50,466 bases of DNA from Pseudoxanthomonas suwonensis (lineage in GTDB: Bacteria; Pseudomonadota; Gammaproteobacteria; Xanthomonadales; Xanthomonadaceae), in NCBI GenBank assembly GCA_030535605.1, contig JAUNRQ010000007.1:1-50466 (forward strand), given 5' to 3'. Shown piece by piece: positions 10,343 to 20,543 of the stretch. Within the stretch, counting starts at the first letter, position 1, and the number at the start of each line of letters is the position of its first letter. A model generated the notes under the pieces. The model saw only the letters and a program-made list of their open reading frames with translations, ran no database searches and was not told the origin of the DNA. The position numbers and the translations under genes were made by a program.

Positions 10343-12961
10343 ATGGATACCGGCAGCGAGGGCTACCAGCGGCAACGCCAGGACGACCAGCAGTGGTCGC
10401 AGTCGGCGCGCACGCAGTTGCTGGCGTTGTCGCAGGTCCATGCCGAGCGCTTCGATGCCGGCGAGCATGTGGATCGTCTGCAGGAAGCGCGGGCCAAGGC
10501 GATCGATGCGCTGGTGCTGGGCGCGTGGCAGCGGTGTTTCGATGGCGTGCAGTCACCGCCGGCACTGTTCGCGGTCGGCGGTTATGGTCGCGGCCTGCTG
10601 GCGCCGTTCTCGGACATCGACCTGCTGGTGCTGGCCGAACCGCAGGTGCAGCAGCAATGCGCCGCACGGGTGGCGCGCTTCATCACCCTGCTGTGGGACA
10701 GCGGGCTGGAAACCGGGCACGCGGTGCGATCACTGGCGCAGACCGTGCAAGCGACGTCGGATGTGACGGTGATGACCGCGCTGCTGGAAGCCCGGCAACT
10801 GGCCGGCGATCCGGCGCTGACGGCGGCATTGCGCGAAGCCATCGATCCGGCGCGGGTCTGGCCTCCGCATGACTATTACCTCGCCAAGCGCGATGAACTG
10901 CGCGAGCGTCATGCACGCTTCGGTGACACCGCCGACAACCTCGAGCCCAACCTGAAGGAGGGCCCCGGCGGGCTGCGCGACGTGCAGACCTTGCGCTGGA
11001 TGGCCTTGCGCGTGGCCGGGCAGCAGGATCTGGAATCGCTGTCGGCGCTGGGTCAGTTGGGCGCGGATGAATACCTCACGGTGCAGCGTGAACGCCAGCA
11101 CCTGGCGCGGCTGCGCTACGGACTGCACCTGGTGGCCGGAAAGCGCGAAGAGCGCCTGCGCTTCGATTACCAGAAGGCATTGGCAACGCGCCTGGGTTTC
11201 GTCGACAAGCCCGGGCAGTTGGCGGTGGAGCAGATGATGCAGGGCTTCTACCGCGGCGCTGCGCTGGTGCAACGCATCGGCGACCGCCTGATGCAGCGCT
11301 TCGAGGAACAATTGCAGGGCGAAGCCGTGGCCGAACCGCTGGACGCGTTGTTCGCGCTGCGGCGTGGCTACCTGAGTGCACGGGACGCGTCCTGGCCGAA
11401 CACGCCCGCCGAGATATTCGCGCTGTTCGCCTGCTGGGCTCGGTTGGGTGAGCTGCAAGGCCTGCACTCGCAAAGCGCGCGCGCGCTGGCCGAGGCGCTG
11501 GACATGGTGCCGGCCTATGACGAGGCAGACGACGACCTGCGCGCGGCCTTCATGGCGCTGCTGCGCGGGCCGACCCCGGTGCGCACGCTGGAACGGATGG
11601 CCCGGCTCGGCGTGCTGGGCCGCTGGCTGCCGGCGTTTTCCCGGGTCAGCGGCCGCATGCAGTTCGACCTGTTCCACATGTACACGGTCGACCAGCACAC
11701 GCTGGCGGTGTTGCGAAATCTCGCCGGTTTCGCCGCCGGTCCGGACGAGCGCTTCTCCATCGCGCACGATGTCCGCGCGGGACTTCGCAAGCCGGAACTG
11801 CTGTTGCTGGGCGCGTTGTTCCACGACATCGCCAAGGGTCGTGGCGGCGATCATTCGCGACTGGGTGCCGACGAGGCGCGGCATTTCTGCCTGGCGATGG
11901 GCTTGTCCACGGGCGATACCGAACTGGTGTCCTGGCTGGTGGAGCAGCACCTGCTGATGTCGAGTACCGCGCAGAAGCAGGACATCGCCGACCCGGAGGT
12001 GATCCATCGCTTCGCCAGCATCGTCGCCGACCGCGAACGCCTGGATTATCTGTATCTGTTGACCTGCGCCGACATCGCCGGGACATCGCCGAAGCTGTGG
12101 AATGCGTGGAAGGACCGGCTGCTTGCCGACCTGCACACCGCGACCCGGCTGGCCCTGCGTCGCGGACTGGAGAATCCGGTCGCCGCGGTGGAGCGCATCG
12201 CCGAAACCCGGGCCGCGACCCGCGAGATCCTCCGCGCGCACGGCGTGACCGAGGAAGCGGCCGACGCGCTGTTCCTGACCATGCCCGAGGACGGGTTCTT
12301 GCGTGGTCACCCCGAGCAGGTCGCCTGGCAGGCCAATGTGCTGAGCGCGCAGGCCGATGCGCCCTGGCAGGTCGCGGCGCGTCGCATCGGTCATGACCCG
12401 CAGGCGGGCGAGCTCGAGGTCTTCGTCTGTTCACCGGATCGCGACGGGCTGTTCGCGGCGATCGTCGCCACCCTCGACCGCGCCGGCCTCGCGATCCAGC
12501 ATGCACGGCTGCTGCGTGGCCCGCAGGGAAGGGTGTTCGACACCTTCCAGGTGCTGCCGTTGTCGTCCCGCTATCCGGTCGCGCCGGCGCAGGTGGAGGC
12601 GCGCCTGCGCGAGGTGCTGCAGCAGCGGGATTTGGACCAGGTACGCCCGCCGCGGCGCACGCAGCCACGGCACCTGCAGCATTTCCGCATTCGACCGCAG
12701 GTCGCGTTCGCCGAATCTGCGGCCGGGCATCGCACCTTGCTGAGCCTGGTGTGCACCGACCGCCCGGGACTGCTGGCCGATGTGGCCCGGCTGCTGCGGG
12801 ACCAGGGACTGCGCGTGCACGACGCCCGCATCGCGACCTTCGGCGAGCGCGCCGAAGACATGTTCCAGATCACCGACCAGAACGACAACCCGCTATCCGG
12901 CTATCGCCAGGACGCCTTGCGCGACGGCCTGCTGGAAACCGTCCCAGGAGACCGACCATGA
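10343..12961 (+). CDS. glnD: Bifunctional [protein-PII] uridylyltransferase / uridylyl-removing enzyme
   Basis: The product is 872 aa. GlnD senses glutamine and controls PII proteins by adding or removing UMP. Visible domains in order: nucleotidyltransferase with [19 protein letters not shown] (the G-x-G/D-x-D active site), the GlnD linker ([17 protein letters not shown]), an HD phosphohydrolase with [15 protein letters not shown], and two C-terminal ACT domains ([20 protein letters not shown] and [19 protein letters not shown]). The start at 10343 follows GAGGG at good spacing; an in-frame start at 10280 adds 21 residues without family support. The stop overlaps the dapD start by four bases (ATGA), so the two are translationally coupled. 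Confidence 0.96.
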   Translation: MDTGSEGYQRQRQDDQQWSQSARTQLLALSQVHAERFDAGEHVDRLQEARAKAIDALVLGAWQRCFDGVQSPPALFAVGGYGRGLLAPFSDIDLLVLAEPQVQQQCAARVARFITLLWDSGLETGHAVRSLAQTVQATSDVTVMTALLEARQLAGDPALTAALREAIDPARVWPPHDYYLAKRDELRERHARFGDTADNLEPNLKEGPGGLRDVQTLRWMALRVAGQQDLESLSALGQLGADEYLTVQRERQHLARLRYGLHLVAGKREERLRFDYQKALATRLGFVDKPGQLAVEQMMQGFYRGAALVQRIGDRLMQRFEEQLQGEAVAEPLDALFALRRGYLSARDASWPNTPAEIFALFACWARLGELQGLHSQSARALAEALDMVPAYDEADDDLRAAFMALLRGPTPVRTLERMARLGVLGRWLPAFSRVSGRMQFDLFHMYTVDQHTLAVLRNLAGFAAGPDERFSIAHDVRAGLRKPELLLLGALFHDIAKGRGGDHSRLGADEARHFCLAMGLSTGDTELVSWLVEQHLLMSSTAQKQDIADPEVIHRFASIVADRERLDYLYLLTCADIAGTSPKLWNAWKDRLLADLHTATRLALRRGLENPVAAVERIAETRAATREILRAHGVTEEAADALFLTMPEDGFLRGHPEQVAWQANVLSAQADAPWQVAARRIGHDPQAGELEVFVCSPDRDGLFAAIVATLDRAGLAIQHARLLRGPQGRVFDTFQVLPLSSRYPVAPAQVEARLREVLQQRDLDQVRPPRRTQPRHLQHFRIRPQVAFAESAAGHRTLLSLVCTDRPGLLADVARLLRDQGLRVHDARIATFGERAEDMFQITDQNDNPLSGYRQDALRDGLLETVPGDRP

Positions 12962-13797
12962 GCATGACCGATCCAGCCCTGCGGCAGCGCATCGAGGCCG
13001 CGTTCGAGCGCCGCGCCGAGCTCGACGTCGAAGCCCGCGCCGCGCTGCAGCCGGACATCGAGCAGGCGATGGCCGGCCTGGAGTCCGGTGCGCTGCGGGT
13101 GGCCGAACCCGATGGCAACGGTGGCTGGATGGTCAACGCATGGCTGAAGAAGGCGGTGTTGCTGTTCTTCCGCACCCACGACATGCAGGTGATGGGGGGC
13201 GCGCCGGCCCCGTTCTGGGACAAGGTGCCGCTGCGCTACGCCGGGCACGACGCCGAGGCCTTCCGCCGTGATGGCGTGCGCGTGGTGCCCGGCACCATCG
13301 CCCGTCGCGGCTGCCACGTCGGCCGTGATGTCGTGCTGATGCCGAGCTTCATCAACATCGGCGCCCATGTCGGCGAAGGCACGATGGTCGACACCTGGGC
13401 GACGGTCGGCTCCTGCGCCCAGGTCGGCGCCCATTGCCACATCTCCGGCGGTGCCGGCATCGGTGGCGTGCTCGAACCGTTGCAGGCCACGCCGACGATC
13501 ATCGAGGATCACTGCTTCGTCGGTGCCCGTTCCGAGGTGGTCGAGGGGGTGGTCGTCGGCCATCACAGCGTGATCGGCATGGGCGTGTTCCTCGGCCAGT
13601 CCACGCGCATCTACAACCGCGCCACCGGCGAGGTGTCTTATGGCGTGGTGCCTCCTGGCAGCGTGGTGGTATCCGGTTCGCTGCCGGCGGACGACGGCTC
13701 GCATTCCCTGTACTGCGCCGTCATCGTCAAGCAGGTCGACGAACGCACCCGCGCCAAGACCTCGGTCAATGACCTGTTGCGCGGGCTGGCCGGCTGA
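12958..13797 (+). CDS. dapD: Tetrahydrodipicolinate N-succinyltransferase
   Basis: The product is 279 aa and catalyses succinylation of tetrahydrodipicolinate from succinyl-CoA in the lysine and meso-diaminopimelate pathway. The N-terminal helical part is followed by a left-handed beta-helix of hexapeptide repeats ([53 protein letters not shown]) and the C-terminal [15 protein letters not shown]. The start overlaps the glnD stop by ATGA. dapE follows two genes later, so the succinylase branch of the pathway is clustered here. Confidence 0.96.
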   Translation: MSMTDPALRQRIEAAFERRAELDVEARAALQPDIEQAMAGLESGALRVAEPDGNGGWMVNAWLKKAVLLFFRTHDMQVMGGAPAPFWDKVPLRYAGHDAEAFRRDGVRVVPGTIARRGCHVGRDVVLMPSFINIGAHVGEGTMVDTWATVGSCAQVGAHCHISGGAGIGGVLEPLQATPTIIEDHCFVGARSEVVEGVVVGHHSVIGMGVFLGQSTRIYNRATGEVSYGVVPPGSVVVSGSLPADDGSHSLYCAVIVKQVDERTRAKTSVNDLLRGLAG

Positions 13798-13869
13798 TCG
13801 CCCTGCCTCGGACCCGCACGTCCGTGCCGCGATTGGCATGGCATGCCATCCCACCATCCGGAGTTGCCC

Positions 13870-14226
13870 ATGGCCACCGTTTACGGTTTGAAGACCTGCG
13901 ACACCTGCCGCAAGGCGCGCAACTGGCTGCAGCGCTTCGCCATCGACCACGACTTCGTCGACCTGCGCGAGCGGCTTCCCGAGCCGGAAACCTTCTCCAC
14001 CTGGCAGCAGGCCGTCGGAGGCTGGGACAAGCTGGTCAACAAATCGTCGACCACCTGGCGGCAGTTGCCCGAATACCGCAAGGCGCCGGGTTCGGATGCC
14101 GAATGGAGGCTGCTGCTGCGCGAGCATCCGGCGCTGGTGAAGCGCCCCTTGCTGGTGCTGGATGATGGCCGCATTGCGCAGGGCTTTTCCGACAATGCCT
14201 ACAAGGATCTGTTCGGCAAGCGGTGA
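13870..14226 (+). CDS. ArsC/Spx-family reductase-like protein (YffB type)
   Basis: The product is 118 aa with a thioredoxin-like ArsC fold. The N-terminus [20 protein letters not shown] carries the C-x-x-C arrangement CDTC, and later parts read [19 protein letters not shown] and [12 protein letters not shown]. The same small gene sits between dapD and dapE in many xanthomonads. True arsenate reduction is unlikely; a redox or regulatory (Spx/YffB) role is more probable but unproven. The start at 13870 follows a GGAG at about 13860. Its end lies 65 bases before dapE. Confidence 0.85.
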   Translation: MATVYGLKTCDTCRKARNWLQRFAIDHDFVDLRERLPEPETFSTWQQAVGGWDKLVNKSSTTWRQLPEYRKAPGSDAEWRLLLREHPALVKRPLLVLDDGRIAQGFSDNAYKDLFGKR

Positions 14227-14291
14227 CGCGCGCGCTCCCTGGCCGAGCAGCCCTGCGAGAGCGTTCCACCCATTCGAGGAGCCACCTGCGC

Positions 14292-15437
14292 ATGAGCGAC
14301 GTGCTGCAACTGACCCGTGACCTGATCGCGCGGCGATCCATCACCCCGGAAGACGCCGGCTGCCAGGCGCTGATCGCGGAATGCCTGCAGGCGTCGGGGT
14401 TCTCCATCGAACACCTGCGTTTCGGCGAGGTCGACAACCTGTGGGCCACGCACGGACAGGGTGGGCCGGTGCTGGTGCTGCTGGGCCACACCGACGTGGT
14501 GCCGCCGGGGCCGCCGGAGGCGTGGTCGAGCGACCCGTTCGTGCCGGAGATCCGTGATGGCATCCTCTACGGCCGCGGTGCCGCCGACATGAAGGGCAGC
14601 GTCGCCGCGTTCGTCGTGGCGCTGCAGCGCTTCGTCGCCGGGCATCCGCGCCACCCGGGCACGGTCGCCCTGTTGCTGACCTCGGACGAGGAAGGCGATG
14701 CCATCGACGGGGTGCGCAAGGTCGCCGAGGTGTTCCGCGAGCGCGGTCAGCGCATCGACTGGTGCATCACCGGCGAGCCGTCCTCCACCGCGGTGCTCGG
14801 CGACCTGCTGCGCGTCGGGCGGCGCGGCTCGCTGTCCGCGCGGCTGACGGTGAACGGTGTTCAGGGGCACGTTGCGTATCCGGACAAGGCCCGCAACCCG
14901 ATCCACATGGCGCTGCCGGCGCTGGCGGAACTGGCATCGAGGCAGTGGGACGAGGGCTTCGACAGCTTCCCGCCGACCAGCCTGCAAATCACCGATGCCC
15001 ACGCCGGTGAACGCGCGAACAATGTCATTCCCGGCCAGCTCGAGGTGCTGTTCAACCTCCGCTACAACCCGCACTGGGACGCTGCGGGCTTGCAGGCGGA
15101 ATGCGAGGCGGTGCTGCAACGGCACGCGCTGGATCACCGCATCCACTGGCATCACGGCGGCGCACCGTTCCACACCCCGGAAGGCCACCTGCGCGCCACC
15201 GCGCGCCAGGTGCTCGCCGGGTTCGCGGGGCGGGATCCGGAGGAAAGCACCGGCGGTGGCACCTCCGATGCGCGCTTCATCGCGCCGCTGGGTGCGCAGT
15301 GCATCGAGGTCGGGCCGGTCAATGCGTCCATCCACAAGGTCGACGAGCATGTCCGTGTCAGCGATCTGGAAGCACTGCCGGAACTGTACCTGCAGCTGAT
15401 CCGCCGGCTGCTGGCGGAACCGGCCAGCGCGACGTGA
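14292..15437 (+). CDS. dapE: Succinyl-diaminopimelate desuccinylase
   Basis: The product is 381 aa, a dinuclear zinc M20 peptidase-fold enzyme that releases LL-diaminopimelate. Metal-site motifs are visible: [11 protein letters not shown] (His), [15 protein letters not shown] (Asp), [13 protein letters not shown] (catalytic and ligand Glu pair) and [16 protein letters not shown] near the C-terminus; the length fits the family. The start at 14292 follows GAGGAG at about 14276; in-frame starts upstream overlap the previous gene and are not supported. It works in the same pathway as dapD. Confidence 0.96.
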   Translation: MSDVLQLTRDLIARRSITPEDAGCQALIAECLQASGFSIEHLRFGEVDNLWATHGQGGPVLVLLGHTDVVPPGPPEAWSSDPFVPEIRDGILYGRGAADMKGSVAAFVVALQRFVAGHPRHPGTVALLLTSDEEGDAIDGVRKVAEVFRERGQRIDWCITGEPSSTAVLGDLLRVGRRGSLSARLTVNGVQGHVAYPDKARNPIHMALPALAELASRQWDEGFDSFPPTSLQITDAHAGERANNVIPGQLEVLFNLRYNPHWDAAGLQAECEAVLQRHALDHRIHWHHGGAPFHTPEGHLRATARQVLAGFAGRDPEESTGGGTSDARFIAPLGAQCIEVGPVNASIHKVDEHVRVSDLEALPELYLQLIRRLLAEPASAT

Positions 15438-15545
15438 GCTGACGTCGGGACCGGCTGCCGCGCGGCCATCGGTGAGCGCGCGCTGGTCTGCGGAGTGCGC
15501 GTTCGTGCCACGTATCCTGTCCGTCTGTCACCGGAGCCGATCGCC

Positions 15546-16595
15546 ATGACCACCCACGCCCGTGGTGCCCACGCCGCCAACGCGCCCATCGAGGCGATGA
15601 CCATCCAGCGCCGCGTTCCTGGCGCGCGCGACGTGCAGATCGACATCGACTGGTGCGGTGTCTGTCACTCGGACCTGCACACGGTGCGTTCGGAATGGGG
15701 CGGCACGCGCTATCCCTGCGTGCCGGGGCACGAGATCGTCGGCCGGGTGTCGGCGGTCGGGACCGAGGTGACGCGGTTCCGTGCGGGTGACGTGGTGGGC
15801 GTCGGCTGCATGGTGGACAGTTGCCGCCAGTGCGCCTCCTGCGACGAAGGGCTGGAGCAGTACTGCGAGCGCGGCATGGTCGGCACCTACAACGGCCGTA
15901 CCGACGATGCGCCGGGCCATACCCTGGGCGGCTACTCGCAGCGCATCGTGGTCGATCAGGACTTCGTGCTGACGATCAGGCATCCGGTCGATCAGCTGGC
16001 GGCGGTGGCGCCGCTGCTGTGCGCCGGGATCACCACCTGGTCGCCGCTGCGACACTGGAAGGTGGGGCCGGGCAGCCGCGTGGGCGTGGTGGGCATCGGC
16101 GGCCTGGGGCACATGGGCATCAAGCTCGCGCACGCACTGGGCGCGCACGTGGTGGCTTTCACCACGACGGAATCCAAGCGTGCCGATGCGTTGGCGCTGG
16201 GTGCCGACGAGGTGGTGAATTCCCGCGACAGCGCACAGATGAAAGCGCAGCGCGGGCGGCTGGACCTGGTGCTGGACACCGTCGCCGCCAGCCACGATCT
16301 GGACGCCTGCACCGCCATGCTCAAGCGCGATGGCACGCTGGTGCTGGTCGGGTTGCCGGAGCATCCGCATCCCTCGCCGGAGGTCGGCGCGCTGATCGGG
16401 CGCCGCCGGGCCATCGCCGGCTCGTTGATCGGCGGGATTGCCGAAACCCAGCAGATGCTGGACTTCTGCGCGGAACACGGGATCGTGTCGGACGTGGAGG
16501 TGATCGATGCGGCCGATATCGAGTGCGCCTACGAGCGCATGACCCGTGGTGACGTGAAGTACCGCTTCGTCATCGACTGCGCGAGCATGGGCTGA
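15546..16595 (+). CDS. Zinc-dependent NAD(P) alcohol dehydrogenase (AdhC/YahK type)
   Basis: The product is 349 aa, a medium-chain dehydrogenase. The catalytic zinc motif CGVCHSDLHTVRSEWG, the GHEIVGRVSAVG segment, and the structural zinc cluster CMVDSCRQCASCDEG with a further Cys downstream are all present. The Rossmann motif is VGVVGIGGLGHMGIKLA. This pattern matches the cinnamyl-alcohol/aldehyde reductases such as E. coli YahK, broad NADPH-linked aldehyde reductases. The start at 15546 gives a normal N-terminus. It converges with the SDR gene on the other strand, with 45 bases between the stops. Confidence 0.9.
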   Translation: MTTHARGAHAANAPIEAMTIQRRVPGARDVQIDIDWCGVCHSDLHTVRSEWGGTRYPCVPGHEIVGRVSAVGTEVTRFRAGDVVGVGCMVDSCRQCASCDEGLEQYCERGMVGTYNGRTDDAPGHTLGGYSQRIVVDQDFVLTIRHPVDQLAAVAPLLCAGITTWSPLRHWKVGPGSRVGVVGIGGLGHMGIKLAHALGAHVVAFTTTESKRADALALGADEVVNSRDSAQMKAQRGRLDLVLDTVAASHDLDACTAMLKRDGTLVLVGLPEHPHPSPEVGALIGRRRAIAGSLIGGIAETQQMLDFCAEHGIVSDVEVIDAADIECAYERMTRGDVKYRFVIDCASMG

Positions 16596-16640
16596 GCTTC
16601 TGCACAAGTTGTGGAGGCAGCACCGCAGACGTGCGGGCGC

Positions 16641-17438
16641 TCAAGGCGGGCGCGTGACCCGTTCCACGATCGCCGCCAGCATCCGCCGCGGGGCAACGCG
16701 CGCGGCCAGCACCAACAACTTGTTGCGAACGCGGTGGATCCCCACGCGCTGGCCGCGTCGCATCGCCTGAAGACCGAAGCGAGCGACGGCAGCGGCATCG
16801 GCCAGGTCGTTGCTCAGGGTGTCGTCGCGCATCCGCGCGCGGCGGAAAAAGCCGCTGCGGGTCGGGCCGGGGCACAGCGCGGTCACGCTGATGCCGCTGC
16901 CGGCCAGTTCTTCGGCCAGTGCTTCGGAATACGACAGCACGTAGGCCTTGCTGGCGAAATACACCGCCATCCGCGGGCCGGGCATGAATGCGGCGGTGGA
17001 GGCCATGTTGAGGATGTGGCCCCGGCCGGCTGCCAGCATCGCCGGCAGCAGTTTTCGGGTCAGGCGCGTGAGGGCGATGATGTTGAGGTCCAGCAAGGCC
17101 TGCACCTCCTCGACCGGGTTGCCGGCATGCATGCCGTAGACGCCGATGCCGGCGTTGTTCACCAGCACGCGCGGCACGATGCCGCGAGCCGTCAGCTCCC
17201 CGGTCAACCGGTCCGCACCATCGACACCGGCAAGGTCGATTGCCAGAGGCAGCGCCTGTATCCCATGCGCCTGTCGCAACTCTTCTGCCAATGCGGCCAG
17301 TGCCTCCGCGCGCCGGGCGACCAGGACAAGAGCGTGGCCCTCGGCGGCCAGTCCACGTGCAAGTTCACGTCCGATGCCGGCCGACGCGCCGGTGACAATG
17401 GCCCAGTCCGGCCCACCGCTGGCCGTGGACATCGTCAT
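16641..17438 (-). CDS. Short-chain dehydrogenase/reductase
   Basis: The product is 265 aa with the SDR signatures in order: the cofactor motif TGASAGIGRELARGL near residue 16, VNNAGIG, the catalytic Ser in ILNMASTAAFMPG and the YFASKAYV (Y-x3-K) active site. Substrate is unknown; the type resembles DltE/YqjQ-like SDRs. Its ATG overlaps the stop of the upstream acylase gene by four bases (ATGA), so the two form an operon. A second in-frame ATG two codons later is an alternative start. Confidence 0.9.
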   Translation of the reverse strand: MTMSTASGGPDWAIVTGASAGIGRELARGLAAEGHALVLVARRAEALAALAEELRQAHGIQALPLAIDLAGVDGADRLTGELTARGIVPRVLVNNAGIGVYGMHAGNPVEEVQALLDLNIIALTRLTRKLLPAMLAAGRGHILNMASTAAFMPGPRMAVYFASKAYVLSYSEALAEELAGSGISVTALCPGPTRSGFFRRARMRDDTLSNDLADAAAVARFGLQAMRRGQRVGIHRVRNKLLVLAARVAPRRMLAAIVERVTRPP

Positions 17439-19789
17439 CGCGTGGCCCGCGCCGGATGCAACTGCAGGCGATGGCGCGGCGTGCCCGGCAGCAATGGCGT
17501 GGGTCGGCCATGGACCCAGTCGTCATGGCCCGCCCCCCAGAACGGCGAAAGCGGGTGGCCACTCTGTCCTCCGGGCATGTGGCCGATCGCACGGTCTTCG
17601 TGACCCGGCGCCACCACCATGCGTTGTGATGCACCGAAGCCGGGTGATTGCACGCGCGGCACCAGCCCGTCGCCCGGCAACGGCTCGCGTGGCATGCACA
17701 GCACGTCGCGGGCGATCTTCGGCAGCGCCGCTGCCAGCGGGTGACAGATCGCGGCCCGGTTGACCTCGCCCCACGGGCGCTCCGACAACGGCGTGGTGTC
17801 CGCGTCGATCACCGCGCGGGCGGCGTCGTCCAGCAGTGCGCTCCAGTCGCTGTAGCGGGGTGACAGCAGATGCATCGGACGCTGTTGCAGCAATGGCCAG
17901 GCGATGCCTTCGAACTGCGGCAGAGCCGGCACCGGCGCGTCATTGCCCAGCGTCGCACGTGCCGGCCCCAGCAGGCCCTCGAGCATCCGAGCATGCACCT
18001 GCTGGCGCCAGGCGCGCAGCAAACGGTAGCTGCTCGATGCAGGAGCGGCGCGGCCTTCCCAGGTGTGCGCGGCGGCCGCCAGTTCGCGCAGTGCCGGCCC
18101 TTCGTCGGCATGTGCCTGCAGGGCCTGCCACCAGCGGGTCAGCAGGACGGCGCGGTCATCCAGTTGGATGGCCAGCAGGGCCGCTTCGTCCACCACGGTG
18201 GCCCGCTGCAAGGCGTCACGAATCTGCTGGGCGCGCACGCCCAGCGCATAACCGCCATCGCCGATGGCCGTCAGGGCGTGACCGTCAATGGTTCGGGCGT
18301 TGGCGGTCCACAGGCGCTGGCCGTCGGGATCAAGCAACGGTGGCGGTTCGCCACGGACCAGTGGCCACGGCGTGCAGGTCGATGGCATATCGGGATCGGT
18401 CGGTGCGCAATCGGGGTCACGGCGCGGTACCGGCCCGGCCAGCCGCCAGGCAATCCGGCCGTCGGCATCGGCCAGCAACAGGTTCTGGGCCGGCAGCGCC
18501 ATGTCACCGGCGATCGCCAGCGCCGATTCGATATCGCGTGCGCCGGCCAGCCCGGCCAGTTGCAGGTCGAGGCTGCCTGGCAGGTGTGCCACCCAGCGCA
18601 GCGCCAGGCAGTCGCCGTTGGCCTCCTCGTGCAGCACCGGCCCCCATGCGCTTTCCCGCACCTGCAACGTTTCCGATGCCGCACCGGCAACGGCAATGGT
18701 TTCCGTGGCCGTGGTGGTGCCTGCGCAACCCGGCAGCCGACGGAAGTCCAGCCAGTCGCCGTAGCTGTTTGTGAACCCCCACGCCACCCGGGTGTTGCTG
18801 CCGACGATGACCGCCGGCAGTCCCGGCAGGCTGAAGCCGGCGACATCCACATCGTCGCCGGTGCTCGCATCCGGATAGCGCATGCGCACGCGGAACCACA
18901 GGTTCGGTGCGCGCAGCCCGAGGTGCATGTCGTTGGCAAGGATGGCGCGACCGTCGTCCGTGAGGGCGCCGGCCACCGCGAAGCTGTTGCTGCCTGGTGT
19001 GTCCGGATCCGTCAGCGGCGGCAGGGCGGCCGACGTGGGTGCCGGCAACGTGCGCAAGTCCACCGCGTTGGCATCCGGCAACGGTGCATCGCCAAGGGCA
19101 TCGCCGATCAACGGAGCGTCCCACTGGCTGCCGGCATGGGTCAACAGTGCGTGCAGCGCCTCGGGCAGGTGCACACGCAACGTGGACAGATCGCGTTCCC
19201 GCCGGTTGCCCGCATCCTGCAGGTCGAAATACATCGCATAGCCGACCAGCAGACTGTCCTCGGCAGTCCAGGGCTGGGGTTTCTGGCGGACCAGCAGGTA
19301 GGGCCACGGACGCACGCGCAGTGCAGCGAGGCCGGCATGGACGCCTTCGGCATAGGCCTGGAGCAGTTGCCGATGCTCGGCGGGCAGCCCCTGCAGCACA
19401 CGTCCTGCCCGCCAGCGCATGCGGTGGACGCGCTGGGCGCGGTCGTGGGCAAGGGCCGCGGATCCGAACAGCGCCGCCAATTCGCCGGCGGCACTGCGGC
19501 GCATCAGGTCCATTTCGAAATAGCGTTCCTGGGCATGCACGAAGCCGATGGCGCGAGCGGCATCGGTGGCGCTGCCGGCGCGGATGTCGGCGCTGCCGTT
19601 GGCGTCGCGCTGCACGGACGCGGGCGCGGCCAGCGTGGCCAGGTCTTGACTGCCGTCCAGCTGCGGCAGGCTGCCCCGCAGCAGCAGCCACGCCACGAGC
19701 GCCACCAGCAGCGCGAGCAACGGCAATGCCGCCAGCCACAGGGCGAGGCGCTTGCGGCAGTGACGGCCGGTGCGGACGGGCATGGGCAT
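17435..19789 (-). CDS. Penicillin acylase family Ntn-hydrolase
   Basis: The product is 784 aa. An N-terminal hydrophobic segment (residues about 13-38) directs export or membrane anchoring. The family requires autocleavage before a Ser that becomes the nucleophile; this is seen at PGSNSFAVAG near residue 267, followed by ILANDMHL and WGFTNSYGDW. Relatives hydrolyse penicillin G, cephalosporins or N-acyl-homoserine lactones (PvdQ-like), and the substrate here cannot be told from sequence. It precedes the SDR gene with an ATGA overlap and is expressed away from tpm-parC. Several Met codons lie at the start, so the exact N-terminus is uncertain by two codons. Confidence 0.9.
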   Translation of the reverse strand: MPMPVRTGRHCRKRLALWLAALPLLALLVALVAWLLLRGSLPQLDGSQDLATLAAPASVQRDANGSADIRAGSATDAARAIGFVHAQERYFEMDLMRRSAAGELAALFGSAALAHDRAQRVHRMRWRAGRVLQGLPAEHRQLLQAYAEGVHAGLAALRVRPWPYLLVRQKPQPWTAEDSLLVGYAMYFDLQDAGNRRERDLSTLRVHLPEALHALLTHAGSQWDAPLIGDALGDAPLPDANAVDLRTLPAPTSAALPPLTDPDTPGSNSFAVAGALTDDGRAILANDMHLGLRAPNLWFRVRMRYPDASTGDDVDVAGFSLPGLPAVIVGSNTRVAWGFTNSYGDWLDFRRLPGCAGTTTATETIAVAGAASETLQVRESAWGPVLHEEANGDCLALRWVAHLPGSLDLQLAGLAGARDIESALAIAGDMALPAQNLLLADADGRIAWRLAGPVPRRDPDCAPTDPDMPSTCTPWPLVRGEPPPLLDPDGQRLWTANARTIDGHALTAIGDGGYALGVRAQQIRDALQRATVVDEAALLAIQLDDRAVLLTRWWQALQAHADEGPALRELAAAAHTWEGRAAPASSSYRLLRAWRQQVHARMLEGLLGPARATLGNDAPVPALPQFEGIAWPLLQQRPMHLLSPRYSDWSALLDDAARAVIDADTTPLSERPWGEVNRAAICHPLAAALPKIARDVLCMPREPLPGDGLVPRVQSPGFGASQRMVVAPGHEDRAIGHMPGGQSGHPLSPFWGAGHDDWVHGRPTPLLPGTPRHRLQLHPARATR

Positions 19790-19878
19790 TCCGGTGGAGC
19801 GGGGCCTCAGTCTGGTTCAGCCGTGATCCTGCAGCAACCGGGCAGCGCACAACGAAGCCGTCGCCGCATGTGCCGGGC

Positions 19879-20535
19879 TCAGTGCTTGCGCAGTCGGTAC
19901 ACCGCCGTGTGCAGCCGGGTGACGCCGGCTTCGAGGAAGCGTGGTTCGCTGCGCAGGATGTTGCGGCGTTCCAGCAGGGTCACCTCCCACGCAGGCTCCA
20001 GCAAGGATCGGACTTCGTCTTCGTCGACCGAGAACGGCGGGCCGTCCTTTTCCTGCTGCGGATATTCGAGGGTGATCAGCAATCCGCTGCTGCCGGGCGG
20101 CAGCGAACCATGGACGTGCGCCACGTAGCGGCGCCGCATGGCGGGTGGCAGGGCGATCAGTGCCGCCCGGTCATAGATGGCGGAACAGGTGGCGAGCATG
20201 TCCGCCGGGACATCGAAGATGTCGGCACACAGCAGTTGCACCGGTCCGGCATCGAACATCGGACCGGCTGCGGTTGCTTCGGAGCGCGGCTCGAATTGCT
20301 GTTCCGCCAGATAGGCATCGATGCCGGCCTGTGCGAGGTCGACGCCCAGCACGCGATGGCCGTTGATCGCCAGCCAAGGCATGTCCACCGACTTGCCGCA
20401 CAACGGCACCAGCACCCGGCAGCCCTTGTCGGCCTGGACCTCGCGCCAGCGCTCGCGCAGCAGCGGCGTCACCTCGTCGCGATGCCATCCGATCCGCCCC
20501 CGCGCCCAGCGATCGATCCAGAAACCCGGCTCCAT
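19879..20535 (-). CDS. tpm: Thiopurine S-methyltransferase
   Basis: The product is 218 aa and starts MEPGFWIDRWARGRIGWH, with RVLVPLCGKSVDMPWLA and GVDLAQAGIDAYL as the SAM-binding region and IYDRAALIALPPAMRRRYV later. These are the typical bacterial Tpm motifs; the enzymes methylate thiopurines and also selenium and tellurium species in the cytosol. It starts 8 bases after the parC stop and is probably co-transcribed with it. Confidence 0.93.
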   Translation of the reverse strand: MEPGFWIDRWARGRIGWHRDEVTPLLRERWREVQADKGCRVLVPLCGKSVDMPWLAINGHRVLGVDLAQAGIDAYLAEQQFEPRSEATAAGPMFDAGPVQLLCADIFDVPADMLATCSAIYDRAALIALPPAMRRRYVAHVHGSLPPGSSGLLITLEYPQQEKDGPPFSVDEDEVRSLLEPAWEVTLLERRNILRSEPRFLEAGVTRLHTAVYRLRKH

Positions 20536-20543
20536 GGTGGCGC

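Noticed and set aside
13830..13860. 12-bp palindrome ATGGCATGCCAT before the ArsC/Spx-like gene
   Set aside because: Short and GC-balanced; such palindromes occur by chance and no promoter is nearby.
16596..16640. Terminator between the convergent alcohol dehydrogenase and SDR genes
   Set aside because: Only a 5-bp stem (CCGCA/TGCGG) and no T-run are visible, too weak to call.
17870..20128. 752-codon plus-strand open frame opposite the penicillin acylase gene
   Set aside because: The minus-strand frame carries the acylase nucleophile and TM segment; the plus frame is a composition shadow rich in Arg, Gln and His.
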